Positions 19,841 through 28,846 of a DNA stretch of 39,948 nucleotides are shown here, one piece after another. The translations under genes were made by a program, and so were the position numbers. The notes below the pieces were generated by a model that did no database searches, had not been told where the DNA came from, and saw nothing but the letters and a program-made list of their open reading frames with translations. Positions within the stretch are counted from its first letter, which is position 1, and the number at the start of each line of letters is the position of its first letter. This DNA is from an uncultured bacterium (GTDB lineage Bacteria > Patescibacteriota > Patescibacteriia > Patescibacteriales > UBA12465), in assembly GCA_903874345.1 (NCBI GenBank), contig CAIQRY010000062.1, positions 1 to 39,948 on the forward strand, written 5' to 3'.

Positions 19841-20107
19841 TTATTCCTGCTCTTTCATAATCGTTAATTTAACATTCGTGTGCATTAAGGCTTTTAATTT
19901 TTGTTCTAAGTCCGCAATCTTCGGCCCCTCACCTTCGACGGCTAGAGTAATGAGGCCAGTGCAATGCTCAAAACAATTTCTTTGAACATTAACGCCTAAG
20001 CGGGCAATAATCAAGTGCCCGGCGTCGGTTAAAATTTTATTGAGCTCCGAAGACACCGCCTGACGGTCGGTCGTGAGAATAGAAATCGTGGCGAGAATAC
20101 GTGACAT
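19841..20107 (-). CDS. ACT-domain protein, TM1266-like iron-only hydrogenase system regulator
   Basis: 88 aa ACT-like fold (ISILTTDRQAVSSELNKILTDAGHLIIARLGV...GLITLAVEG) directly downstream of the [FeFe] hydrogenase gene. Confidence 0.75.
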   Translation of the reverse strand: MSRILATISILTTDRQAVSSELNKILTDAGHLIIARLGVNVQRNCFEHCTGLITLAVEGEGPKIADLEQKLKALMHTNVKLTIMKEQE

Positions 20108-20138
20108 AAAATTAAAATAAATTTCTTATTATGACGTC

Positions 20139-21902
20139 TTAGCGTCCGGTCGGTAAAAAGCGGAAGATTGCGCCTTGAGACGGACGAACTATTTTTAGGA
20201 TAGAACTACTAGTCTTCTTATATTTAGTCTCTAAAAGCTTTTTCGTCAAGCCATTTTTCTTAGCCCAGTCATAATAATCAACCATCGCCTTATTTTCGTG
20301 CGCCCGGCGGAGCGTCCGACTCTTATCAATCGCGTACAGACCAGCGAGACGCTTCTCGCGTATAGCGCGAGTCGTGGGAATAGGTTGACCACCACCACCT
20401 AAGCAGCCGCCCGGACAAGCCATGACTTCAATATAATGGTATTTTTTTAAACGCGGCAAAACTTTAGAAATATGTCCAATACCATTAACGACGCCAACAC
20501 GAATTTTCTTACCGTCTAAATTAATCGTTGCTTCCTTAAAACCGGCCAAGCCACGGACTTCTTTAAATTCTAAACGGTTCTCGCAAGTCGGTTTTTTACT
20601 ACGAGCACAAATTAAAGCGTTAGCCGTGCGAAGTGCCGATTCCATTACCCCGCCCGAGGCGCCATAAATCGCGGCCGCACCCGAACCGGGATTAAACAGA
20701 TTCTCGCCCTTACCCTCTGGTAAATTTTTAAAATCAATCTGATGTTTCTTAATTAAAAAAGCAAATTCACGAGTCGTCAAAACATGATCAACTAAGGGTT
20801 TTCCCTTATAACTTAATTCTGGCCGCGCCGCTTCGTATTTTTTCGCCGTACAGGGCACGATCGAAACAACCGTTATTTTTTTCGGATTAATTCCTTTTTT
20901 TTGCGCCCAATAAGTTTTAATCGCGCCGGCCGAATGGATATGCGGTGAACGGGCCGTCGTTAGATGCGGGAGTAATTCCGGATGATAGAACTCGGCATAA
21001 GCGACCCAGGCTGGGCAACAAGACGTGGTCATGGGGAAAATTGCTTTCTTATCATTCAGGCGCGCCAAGAGTTCCTCCGCCTCCACCATAGTCGTAATAT
21101 CGGCCCCGAAATTAACGTCGAAAACATATTTAAAACCTAATTTCCGAAGCGCGCTATAGCATTTCCCTTCATAATTCTGGCCGTAAGGCAAATCGAATTC
21201 TTCGCCAATCGAAACGCGAATCGAAGGTGCAAATTGGGCAACCACAATCTGATTCTTATCAGCTAAAGCTTTTTCCACGTCCGTCCAAGCATATTGCTCC
21301 TGCGCCGCGGCGACCGGACAATGCAAGGCGCATTGACCGCAGTAAATACAGGCGGTCTTTTTATCAATAACAGGCACGACTTCCTGATTAACACCACTCC
21401 CCTCCATTTTTAAGTAATCAATATGCTGCAATTCATGACAGGCTTCGATACAATTTTTACAATCAATACATTGGCTGCCGTCAATTTCCACCGCATTCGC
21501 GAACTTATAGGTTTTCCGGTTTTTCTTGCGCTCCGGAAAACGGCTAACATTTAAACCGTATTCACCGGCCAAACGCAAAAGTTCGCAATCATAGCGATAA
21601 GTGCAGTCGGGACATTTGCGCACATGTTCGGCGAACAGAAGTTCGATATTAAGATTACGAGATTTTTTAACACGCGCGCTCGTCGTTAGAATCTCAATCC
21701 CCTCTTGAACTTTAGTGGAGCAAGCCGTAACGAGACGCGTTCGGCCTTTAAGTTCCACGACACAAACGCGGCAATTAGCCTTAACGGTCAGATCCGGATG
21801 ATCGCAGAGGGTCGGAATCTTAAAACCGTTCGCCCGCGCGACGTCTAAAATAGTTTGTCCCGGTTCGGCCGTGACTAATTTATTATTGATTCTTAGCTTC
21901 AT
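20139..21902 (-). CDS. [FeFe] hydrogenase, catalytic subunit (HydA-like, with ferredoxin-like N-terminus)
   Basis: N-terminal 2Fe-2S (CDHPDLTVKANCRVC), HVRKCPDC..C cluster, two 4Fe-4S motifs, H-cluster motifs TTSCCPAW, VPCTAKKYE, EVMACPGGCLGGGGQP. Confidence 0.95.
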   Translation of the reverse strand: MKLRINNKLVTAEPGQTILDVARANGFKIPTLCDHPDLTVKANCRVCVVELKGRTRLVTACSTKVQEGIEILTTSARVKKSRNLNIELLFAEHVRKCPDCTYRYDCELLRLAGEYGLNVSRFPERKKNRKTYKFANAVEIDGSQCIDCKNCIEACHELQHIDYLKMEGSGVNQEVVPVIDKKTACIYCGQCALHCPVAAAQEQYAWTDVEKALADKNQIVVAQFAPSIRVSIGEEFDLPYGQNYEGKCYSALRKLGFKYVFDVNFGADITTMVEAEELLARLNDKKAIFPMTTSCCPAWVAYAEFYHPELLPHLTTARSPHIHSAGAIKTYWAQKKGINPKKITVVSIVPCTAKKYEAARPELSYKGKPLVDHVLTTREFAFLIKKHQIDFKNLPEGKGENLFNPGSGAAAIYGASGGVMESALRTANALICARSKKPTCENRLEFKEVRGLAGFKEATINLDGKKIRVGVVNGIGHISKVLPRLKKYHYIEVMACPGGCLGGGGQPIPTTRAIREKRLAGLYAIDKSRTLRRAHENKAMVDYYDWAKKNGLTKKLLETKYKKTSSSILKIVRPSQGAIFRFLPTGR

Positions 21903-22636
21903 TATGATTTAATTTTAACTAAATCTTTGAAGAGATGATAAGTGAAAATCATAGCCATCGGACCGATCAGCATATTTGCAATCTGGACCAAGGTGCTCCA
22001 AATATAATAGAAAGTGCTGGTTTGAGAAACCGCATACATCGGCAAGGAAATAATCACGATAAAGAGCCAAAGGGCAAGACCAAAAAGTAAAACGCGCCCA
22101 AAAACAGCCCACCAATAACCACGCACTAAATGATAGCTGCGTAGAACGGCGTCGATGTCACGTTTACCTTCAAAGAAAAAAGCATAAGCCGTAAGACAAT
22201 AAAAAACCGAGAAAATAAGCATGGGAATTACCAAGGCAAAGAACCATAATATGGACAGAATGAGCGTCAGAAGCACCAAGACGATATAAGACCAGAAATA
22301 ATCTTTTGATTCCTCAAAAATTTTTCGCTCTGATCCGGCAAACTCTTTCTTAAGCAACAAGAACATCGAGATGTAAGTCCGAATAAAGAAATAAATCATG
22401 AAGAGGAAGGACCAAAAAGCGAGGAAGATGGCGATGCCTTTAAAGGTCCAACTATTACCCAGGCTTGTTTCGTTCAAAGCAAACAAAAGAAACATGACCG
22501 CAACGGGAATAAGAGCATAAACAATGCCCCAGACATAAACCATCACGATCTTTTTTAAATTTTTCCACCAAAGTTTAATTGCCTGTTCAATCATTTTTAG
22601 AACCGGCGTAATCTTCGGTTTTTTTGTCTCACTCAT
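21902..22636 (-). CDS. Hypothetical polytopic membrane protein
   Basis: About 6 hydrophobic segments; overlaps hydA start (TAATG), operonic. Confidence 0.8.
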   Translation of the reverse strand: MSETKKPKITPVLKMIEQAIKLWWKNLKKIVMVYVWGIVYALIPVAVMFLLFALNETSLGNSWTFKGIAIFLAFWSFLFMIYFFIRTYISMFLLLKKEFAGSERKIFEESKDYFWSYIVLVLLTLILSILWFFALVIPMLIFSVFYCLTAYAFFFEGKRDIDAVLRSYHLVRGYWWAVFGRVLLFGLALWLFIVIISLPMYAVSQTSTFYYIWSTLVQIANMLIGPMAMIFTYHLFKDLVKIKS

Positions 22637-22646
22637 AAAATTAAGA

Positions 22647-23678
22647 TTACTTTTTTAAAATATTTTTAAGATAACTTTTAAACGGTTTAGGAGCATCAGA
22701 ACCCAAGGCGCAAAAACTACTATCCGCTAAATTATCTAATAACTCATTAAATAATTTATGATCGGGCTCCGGATGATTAAATAATTCAAAGAGGCGGTAA
22801 GTTCCTTCCCGACAAGCGGTGCAATTACCACAACTTTGCTCATGATAAAAATTTAACCAATATTTAAATAATCTATCCTTTTTAGTACTTCTCTCATCAT
22901 AAACCATAATGGAGCCGGCGCCGGAGACAGGCTGATCAAGCTGCTTGGAATTTAAAACTTCACCTGCCGCTTCCCCGCCGACTTGGACAAAAAAGCTGTA
23001 GGACGGATAATTATTCGTTCGATGCAAAACTTCGGCGATTGATAAATCAGCCGGCAAAGAATAAACGCCGCGATGCTTCACCGAACCGTTAATGGTATAC
23101 CAACGCTCGTTTTTAAATTTCCCGCGCGCGACCAGGCTAACGTTATAAAAAGTTTCGGTATTATTTATTAAGGTTGGATGACCATGCAGGCCATGCTCGG
23201 TCGGATAAGGCGGTTTAAGCCGCGGTTCAACTTTTCGTCCTTCAATTAAATTTAATAAAGCGGATTCTTCACCACTAATATAAGTTAAAATTTCCGGCTT
23301 CACAATAAATTCCATTTTCTCGCCTAACTTTTTATACTTCGGGAGAGTTAAAACTTTTTTTAAGCCCGGACCGTAAGCGCGGAAATATTCGCGGTTCAAG
23401 AAAAAATAAATTTTATGAACTTTAGCCGGGTTTAAAAACTCTTCGGCTAAATAAACGCCATTTATTACTTCCTGCGGAAAATTCTTAATTAAGTAACCGT
23501 CTTTCTTAACGCCGGGCTCGCCTTCGGCACCATTCACAACAATATAGGCGATTTTCCGCGTTGCTAGCGCGCTTTTAACCGCTGCCCATTTCTGGGCGAC
23601 CGGATACGAAGCGCCGCCGCGGCCGACTAAATTCGCGTCAGTAATTTTTTTCAAAATATTTCTGCTATTTACCGGCAT
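22647..23678 (-). CDS. NuoF/HydB-like NADH-binding flavoprotein subunit
   Basis: GRGGASYPVAQKW, NGAEGEPGVKKD, GEESALLNLIEG, INNTETFYNV, ESCGNCTACREGTYRL + FCALG 4Fe-4S motif. Confidence 0.9.
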   Translation of the reverse strand: MPVNSRNILKKITDANLVGRGGASYPVAQKWAAVKSALATRKIAYIVVNGAEGEPGVKKDGYLIKNFPQEVINGVYLAEEFLNPAKVHKIYFFLNREYFRAYGPGLKKVLTLPKYKKLGEKMEFIVKPEILTYISGEESALLNLIEGRKVEPRLKPPYPTEHGLHGHPTLINNTETFYNVSLVARGKFKNERWYTINGSVKHRGVYSLPADLSIAEVLHRTNNYPSYSFFVQVGGEAAGEVLNSKQLDQPVSGAGSIMVYDERSTKKDRLFKYWLNFYHEQSCGNCTACREGTYRLFELFNHPEPDHKLFNELLDNLADSSFCALGSDAPKPFKSYLKNILKK

Positions 23679-23683
23679 GAAAT

Positions 23684-24697
23684 TTATTTAATAAATTTGC
23701 CTAAATAATTCGCGAGCTCCACAAAGCGATTCGAATAGCCCCATTCGTTATCATACCAAGCGATGACTTTTAAGAGGTCGCCACCAACTATTTTTGTGCA
23801 TTTTAAATCGACAATGGCGCTATGCGGGTTGCCGATAATATCGGTCGAAACTAATTCTTCATTCGAAGCTTCGATAATATTTTTCATTTTACCCTTAGCC
23901 GCTTTTAGGAAAGCGCGGTTCACGGCTTCGACCGTGGTTTTTTTATTTAAAACATAAACCGTATCGCATAAGGAACCGACGGGCGTGGGGACCCGGACGG
24001 ATAAGCCGTCAAAACGATTCTTTAAGGACGGGATTGTTTCGGCGGCAGCAATGGCGGCACCGGTCGTGGTCGGGATAATATTAATCGCGGCAGAACGGGC
24101 GCGGCGCAAGTCTTTATGCGGACCGTCGACTAAATTCTGATCCGCGGTATAGGAATGAACTGTGGTCATCAGGGCTTTTTTAATCCCGAAGACGTCTTTG
24201 ATAACCTTAGTTGTCGGGGCCAAGCAATTGGTCGTACAGGAGGCGCAGGAAATAAGATTATCATTTTTGGTTAGTTTATTTTCATTAACCCCCATAACAA
24301 TAGTCTTCACGCTTCCTTTCTTAGCGGGCGCCGATAAAATAACTTTTTTGGCACCAGCCTTCAGATGCATAGTTAAACCCTCCTTATCCGTAAATCGTCC
24401 GGTACATTCTAAAACAACATCAACCTTCATGTTTTTCCAGGGGAGCTGGGTCGGGTCTTTAACCGCTAAAACCGGGATCTTTTGGCCATTGACCAAGAGC
24501 GAATCTTTAGTCGCGCCAATCTTCTGTTTCGTCGTGCCGTAGCAGGAATCATATTGCAAAAGATGCGCTAAGGTCGCCGGGTCAGTTAAATCATTAATCG
24601 CCACGACTTTAATGTTCGGAAAACGCATCCAAATAACCTTAAAAGCGGCGCGGCCAATTCGACCGAAACCGTTAATGGCTAAATTCATTTTTTTCAT
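23684..24697 (-). CDS. gap: Glyceraldehyde-3-phosphate dehydrogenase, type I
   Basis: NGFGRIGRAAFKV; SCASCTTNCLAP; WYDNEWGYSNRFVELA. Confidence 0.98.
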   Translation of the reverse strand: MKKMNLAINGFGRIGRAAFKVIWMRFPNIKVVAINDLTDPATLAHLLQYDSCYGTTKQKIGATKDSLLVNGQKIPVLAVKDPTQLPWKNMKVDVVLECTGRFTDKEGLTMHLKAGAKKVILSAPAKKGSVKTIVMGVNENKLTKNDNLISCASCTTNCLAPTTKVIKDVFGIKKALMTTVHSYTADQNLVDGPHKDLRRARSAAINIIPTTTGAAIAAAETIPSLKNRFDGLSVRVPTPVGSLCDTVYVLNKKTTVEAVNRAFLKAAKGKMKNIIEASNEELVSTDIIGNPHSAIVDLKCTKIVGGDLLKVIAWYDNEWGYSNRFVELANYLGKFIK

Positions 24698-24762
24698 ATA
24701 AAAAACTTAAAATAATTCTAAATTATTACTAAAATATTATAGCATATTTCCTAAAAATAATA

Positions 24763-24799
24763 AAAAACGCGACCCAGCAAATAGGGTCGCATTTTTTTA
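24763..24799 (-). terminator. Terminator of ricT-like gene
   Basis: GCGACCC...GGGTCGC flanked by A/T tracts; minus-strand T-tract. Confidence 0.85.
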
Positions 24800-24823
24800 T
24801 ATCAATTCTCTCAATTTTTTTAG

Positions 24824-25648
24824 TTATTTCTTCTTATTATGCCGATTGATATCAACTTCAATAATCACGTCTCTTTCGCCCTCCTTATCAGCGTTGATTT
24901 TGACGTCCACAGTCTGCTTTAAGATATGATGGCCGACTACCACGCCGCGAGTGCCGTCGACATTAACGCGCGTCCCAATGGGCGGGAGTTCCCCGGCCAT
25001 GGCTTTATAGCCTTCGTATTCATAAGACAAGCAGCACATCAAACGGCCGCACATCCCCGAGATTCTTTCGCTCCCGCGATGGACAACTTGTTGCGCTTCG
25101 GCCATCTCCGAAGTAATGGATGAGAATTCATTTAAAAATCCGCGGCAACACAAACCACGACCGCAAGGACCGCAATCACCAGTAATCCGCGCTTCGTCGC
25201 GCGTTCCAATTTGCGTCAAACGAATATTCACACCGAAGTGCCCAGCTAAATCTTTGACCAATTCGCGAAAATCAACCCGACCGTCGGAGATAAAGGCAAA
25301 ATTTAAACGGTTCCCTTCATAAGAAGAATGGACATCAACGAGTTTCATGGGAAGGCTATGCTTCTTAATCATTTCTCGACAATACTCCATGATTTCTTCT
25401 TTCTTTTCCGGCGTTGGCAATTTCGCCACGTCATCATATTCGGCTTTGCGTAAAATCGGTTTTATTTCCCGAGCGCTCGTTGTCGTCTTATCGTCAAAAA
25501 TAGAAATAATACGACCGAGTTCACGACCGAGTTCGGTTTCCACAATCACGAATTCGCCGGCCGAGAGCGCTAAATCGCCCACGGAAAAATTATAAACCTT
25601 GTCCCAGGGCGCAAATTGTATTTGAGCAAGTATCATGGTATTAAACAA
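24824..25648 (-). CDS. PSP1 domain protein (RicT/YaaT-like)
   Basis: CGPCGRGLCCRGFLNEFSSITSEMAEAQQ and SGMCGRLMCCLSYEYEGY; alternative start MILAQ at 25636. Confidence 0.9.
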   Translation of the reverse strand: MFNTMILAQIQFAPWDKVYNFSVGDLALSAGEFVIVETELGRELGRIISIFDDKTTTSAREIKPILRKAEYDDVAKLPTPEKKEEIMEYCREMIKKHSLPMKLVDVHSSYEGNRLNFAFISDGRVDFRELVKDLAGHFGVNIRLTQIGTRDEARITGDCGPCGRGLCCRGFLNEFSSITSEMAEAQQVVHRGSERISGMCGRLMCCLSYEYEGYKAMAGELPPIGTRVNVDGTRGVVVGHHILKQTVDVKINADKEGERDVIIEVDINRHNKKK

Positions 25649-25676
25649 TTAACCCCGGGGTAACCGGGGTTAATAA

Positions 25677-26471
25677 TTAGAGAGCAAAACGGACGAACTT
25701 TAAGACGTTCGTACCGCCTAAAATATCTTTGACTTTTTTCTTATCATCTTTAATATACTCCTGTTCGATTAAGCAAACTTCGGAATAAAACTTATTCATT
25801 TTGCCTTCGACGATCTTATCAACCATAGCCGCCGGCTTCCCTTCTTTGAGCAATTGTTCTTTATAGATTTCTTTTTCATGGGCCATTTCTTCAGCCGCGA
25901 CTTCCGAGGATAAGATATATTTCGGATTGGCTGCCGCGACTTGCATCGCGACTTCCATGGCAATATCTTCTTTGCCCGCCGCGTCGAGGGCGACTAAAAC
26001 GCCCATTCGGCCACCTAAATGAGAATAGGCCGCTACGCTCGCGCCGGAAACAGTCGCAAAGCGCTTAAGACCCATTTTTTCGCCGGTCGTGCCGCTTAAA
26101 TTATCAATATTTTCCTGAACCGTGCCCTTTTCCATAGAGAGAGCCAACAAGGCTTCTAGGGTCGCCGGTTTATTAGTCTTTACTAAAGCTAAGATCTGAT
26201 CGGCAAAAGCCTGAAATTTTTCATTGCGAGCGACAAAATCGGTTTCGGAATTAAGCTCAATCATATAAGCTTCATTCTTCGCGTCGCTTACGCCAACTTT
26301 AATTACGCCCTCGCTCGCTTCGCGATCGGTGCGTTTAGCGGCTTTGGCGATTCCGCTCTTGCGTAAAATATCGACGGCTTTTTCGAGGTCGTTACCCGCT
26401 TCTTTCAAAGCCTTCTGGCAATCAACCATACCCGCGCCGGTCATTTCGCGCAACTGTTTAATGAGTTCCAT
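25677..26471 (-). CDS. tsf: Elongation factor Ts
   Basis: IKQLREMTGAGMVDCQKALKEAGNDLEKAVDILRKSGIAKAAKRTDREASEG; MIELNSETDFVARNEKF. Confidence 0.97.
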   Translation of the reverse strand: MELIKQLREMTGAGMVDCQKALKEAGNDLEKAVDILRKSGIAKAAKRTDREASEGVIKVGVSDAKNEAYMIELNSETDFVARNEKFQAFADQILALVKTNKPATLEALLALSMEKGTVQENIDNLSGTTGEKMGLKRFATVSGASVAAYSHLGGRMGVLVALDAAGKEDIAMEVAMQVAAANPKYILSSEVAAEEMAHEKEIYKEQLLKEGKPAAMVDKIVEGKMNKFYSEVCLIEQEYIKDDKKKVKDILGGTNVLKFVRFAL

Positions 26472-26502
26472 ATTGTTAAATGAAAATTTATAAGAAGTAA
26501 AT

Positions 26503-27195
26503 TTATTTGACGTTCTTTTTGCCTTCTAAGACCGCATCGCGAATGGACGCTAAAATTAATTTAATGGTCTTAGTCGAATCGTCATTGGCCGGAATCGGAT
26601 AAGTAACTTCTTCCGGATTGACGTTCGTATCGCAAATAGCAATAATCGGAATATTTTTCTGACGCGCTTCCTTAACCGCCGTTTCTTCCTCTTTAATATC
26701 CCAAATAAATAAAGCGTCTGGCATCTTGTTTAACATCGTTAAGCCGCCAACGCGCAGTTCTAATTTTTTAATTTCACGTTCGAAATCCAAACGCTCCTTT
26801 TTCGTGTATTTATCTAATTTACCCGTATCGCGTTTCTCAATTAAATCAAGATATTTCTTCACGGATTTCTTAACCACGGCAAAATTAGTTAAATAACCGC
26901 CGAGCCATTTACCGACGATATACGGTTGGCCGACTTCGACCGCCATTTTCTTAAGCGGTTCGGAGACCTGGTTCTTAGTGCCGACAAATAAAATACTTTT
27001 ACCCTCGCTAACTAATTTCGCCATGAATTCAAAAGCTTCTAACATTTTTTCCTGAGTTTTCTTGAGGTCAATAATGTAGATGCCATTTTTCGACGTGAAA
27101 ATGAATTGCTCCATTTTCGGATGCCAACGGTTAGTCCGATGGCCGAAGTGCATGCCGGCTTTCAGCATGTCTTCTAACTTGGGAACAGTTAACAT
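26503..27195 (-). CDS. rpsB: 30S ribosomal protein uS2
   Basis: LKAGMHFGHRTNRWHPKMEQFIFTSKNGIYIIDLKKT; PIIAICDTNVNPEEVTYPIPANDDSTKTI. Confidence 0.98.
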   Translation of the reverse strand: MLTVPKLEDMLKAGMHFGHRTNRWHPKMEQFIFTSKNGIYIIDLKKTQEKMLEAFEFMAKLVSEGKSILFVGTKNQVSEPLKKMAVEVGQPYIVGKWLGGYLTNFAVVKKSVKKYLDLIEKRDTGKLDKYTKKERLDFEREIKKLELRVGGLTMLNKMPDALFIWDIKEEETAVKEARQKNIPIIAICDTNVNPEEVTYPIPANDDSTKTIKLILASIRDAVLEGKKNVK

Positions 27196-27330
27196 ATTTT
27201 TCTTTTTTAGCTCGACTTAAAAAGCCGAGTTCGTCTGCTCCCCAGCTCCGGTAATCCGGAGAAGAAAAAGATGGCTAAAAGCCAACGGGAGCATGATGAT
27301 TATTAATAAAATAGAGGTAAAACCTCTGTG
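27196..27330 (-). promoter_or_regulatory. Structured 5' leader of rpsB
   Basis: AGAGG-TTTTA-CCTCT; outer GCTCCC/GGGAGC enclosing TGGC-TTTTA-GCCA and CTCCGG-ATTA-CCGGAG; then CTCGGC-TTTTTAA-GTCGAG. Confidence 0.65.
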
Positions 27331-27334
27331 TCTA

Positions 27335-27363
27335 AATATAGATTAAATTTTGGCCATTGTCAA
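27335..27363 (-). promoter_or_regulatory. Promoter of rpsB(-tsf)
   Basis: TTGACA-N17-TATATT on minus strand. Confidence 0.75.
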
Positions 27364-27374
27364 GAGAAAAGGCC

Positions 27375-28838
27375 CTATTGCTGATAGAAATCCTTGACGG
27401 CCTGATTAAAAGTCACCACAGCCTGATTATAAGAGTTAACTTTAGTCTGGTAATTGGCATAAGCGTCATTATACTGGTTAACCGCGTTATTATAAGTCGG
27501 GACTAAACTATTATACTGCGCGTAATTGCCGCTCGCATAATAAGCGTCTAATTGCTTCTTCAAATCACTAACCGCGGTCGCCTGGGCATTAATACTGGTC
27601 TCTAAATTATCAATAATCGCTTGATTAGTGCTTAAATCCGTTTGCTGTTGTTTTAAATTCGCGATTTTAGCCTTAACAGCGCTAAGCCCGGTATAAGACA
27701 CGCCGGTCGTTTTCTGATAAATCTCGACTTTTCCTAAAACCGCGGAATTAAACAAATTATCAAAGTCATTCGTGGTCGCTTTCGCTTGGCCATTAATTGA
27801 CTGCGGAATTATGCCTAAGGGAAAATAATTAGTCGTCTCGGCGTAACAATAGCCGGAACCATTTAAAGAATCCGCGACCGGGCACTGTAGCCCCACCGCG
27901 CTATGATTAATATCCGGGAAGTCTAAAATCGCGGCGCCATAACCTAAATCGCGTAACAGGGCGACGGCTAAAAATGTTTTATCCGAACAAACACCGCGAT
28001 CGAGATACAAAGTTTCATAAGGATAATAAGGATCAAGATTGCGGTCGCTATTTAAACTTAATTTTCCGAAATCATAAGGGATATACTGAATAAAAGACAG
28101 AGTGAATTCAGCGAGCTCATCGCTCGTCCAATTATTACTTAGAGCGGTCGCCCGCAAAGAGGCGGCTAGATTATTTAAAGTCAGGTCGCCGCTTCGGGCT
28201 TTCAAAAATAAGCCATAGAAAGCGTCACGCGGATTAGCGGGCGGATTGCTTGTGCTATAAGTATAAACTTTCGGCGAATTTTTATAAGTGTTATAAAGAG
28301 TCGATGATAAATTTAGACTAACATTATAAGCGGTCGTTTGATATTTAAAATTAAAATTACTGGCTGACAAAGTCGCGGGTACATCAGCGCCGGGAGCTAT
28401 CGGAATCTTCGCGAGATTAGCGTCCGTAATTCCTAGGCCTTGCTGGCGAATGACCTGAAAAGCGGTCGCAGGATCGCCAAGCGACAATAACTTTAAAGTC
28501 AGAGGATTAATATAATAAGCCTGACCTTTATCTTGTACTTTAAGGAGGATGCGGCCGCCTAAACGACTCGGCGCACCCTGGACTAAAAATTTACTTAGGT
28601 CCGTATTAGTCACGCCCAAACCTAAATTACGCATCAGATTAAGGGCGTCGGCCGGACGACCTAAATAATAACGTTCGCTATTTAAGGGATTAACATACCA
28701 GGCTTGGCCCTTGTCTTCAACCTGTAATAAAATACGACCGTTTAAATTTAGTCCCGCGGCTTGGGCAATATTAAAAACACCGGCGAGCGCCGCAACAACG
28801 ATTAAAGATAAAAATATTTTTGATATTTTTTTGAACAT
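27375..28838 (-). CDS. Secreted transglutaminase-like protein with two N-terminal repeats and C-terminal coiled coil
   Basis: Signal peptide; duplicated module GRILLQVEDKGQAWYVNP...YLGRPADALNLMRNLGLGVT; LDRGVCSDKTFLAVALLRDLGYGAAILDFPDINHSAVGLQC (Cys/His of transglutaminase-like fold). Confidence 0.8.
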   Translation of the reverse strand: MFKKISKIFLSLIVVAALAGVFNIAQAAGLNLNGRILLQVEDKGQAWYVNPLNSERYYLGRPADALNLMRNLGLGVTNTDLSKFLVQGAPSRLGGRILLKVQDKGQAYYINPLTLKLLSLGDPATAFQVIRQQGLGITDANLAKIPIAPGADVPATLSASNFNFKYQTTAYNVSLNLSSTLYNTYKNSPKVYTYSTSNPPANPRDAFYGLFLKARSGDLTLNNLAASLRATALSNNWTSDELAEFTLSFIQYIPYDFGKLSLNSDRNLDPYYPYETLYLDRGVCSDKTFLAVALLRDLGYGAAILDFPDINHSAVGLQCPVADSLNGSGYCYAETTNYFPLGIIPQSINGQAKATTNDFDNLFNSAVLGKVEIYQKTTGVSYTGLSAVKAKIANLKQQQTDLSTNQAIIDNLETSINAQATAVSDLKKQLDAYYASGNYAQYNSLVPTYNNAVNQYNDAYANYQTKVNSYNQAVVTFNQAVKDFYQQ

Positions 28839-28846
28839 GATGATTA

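Noticed and set aside
20139-23678. Claim that the hydrogenase is non-functional because maturases are missing
   Set aside because: hydE/F/G are often located elsewhere; a 40 kb window cannot show absence from the genome
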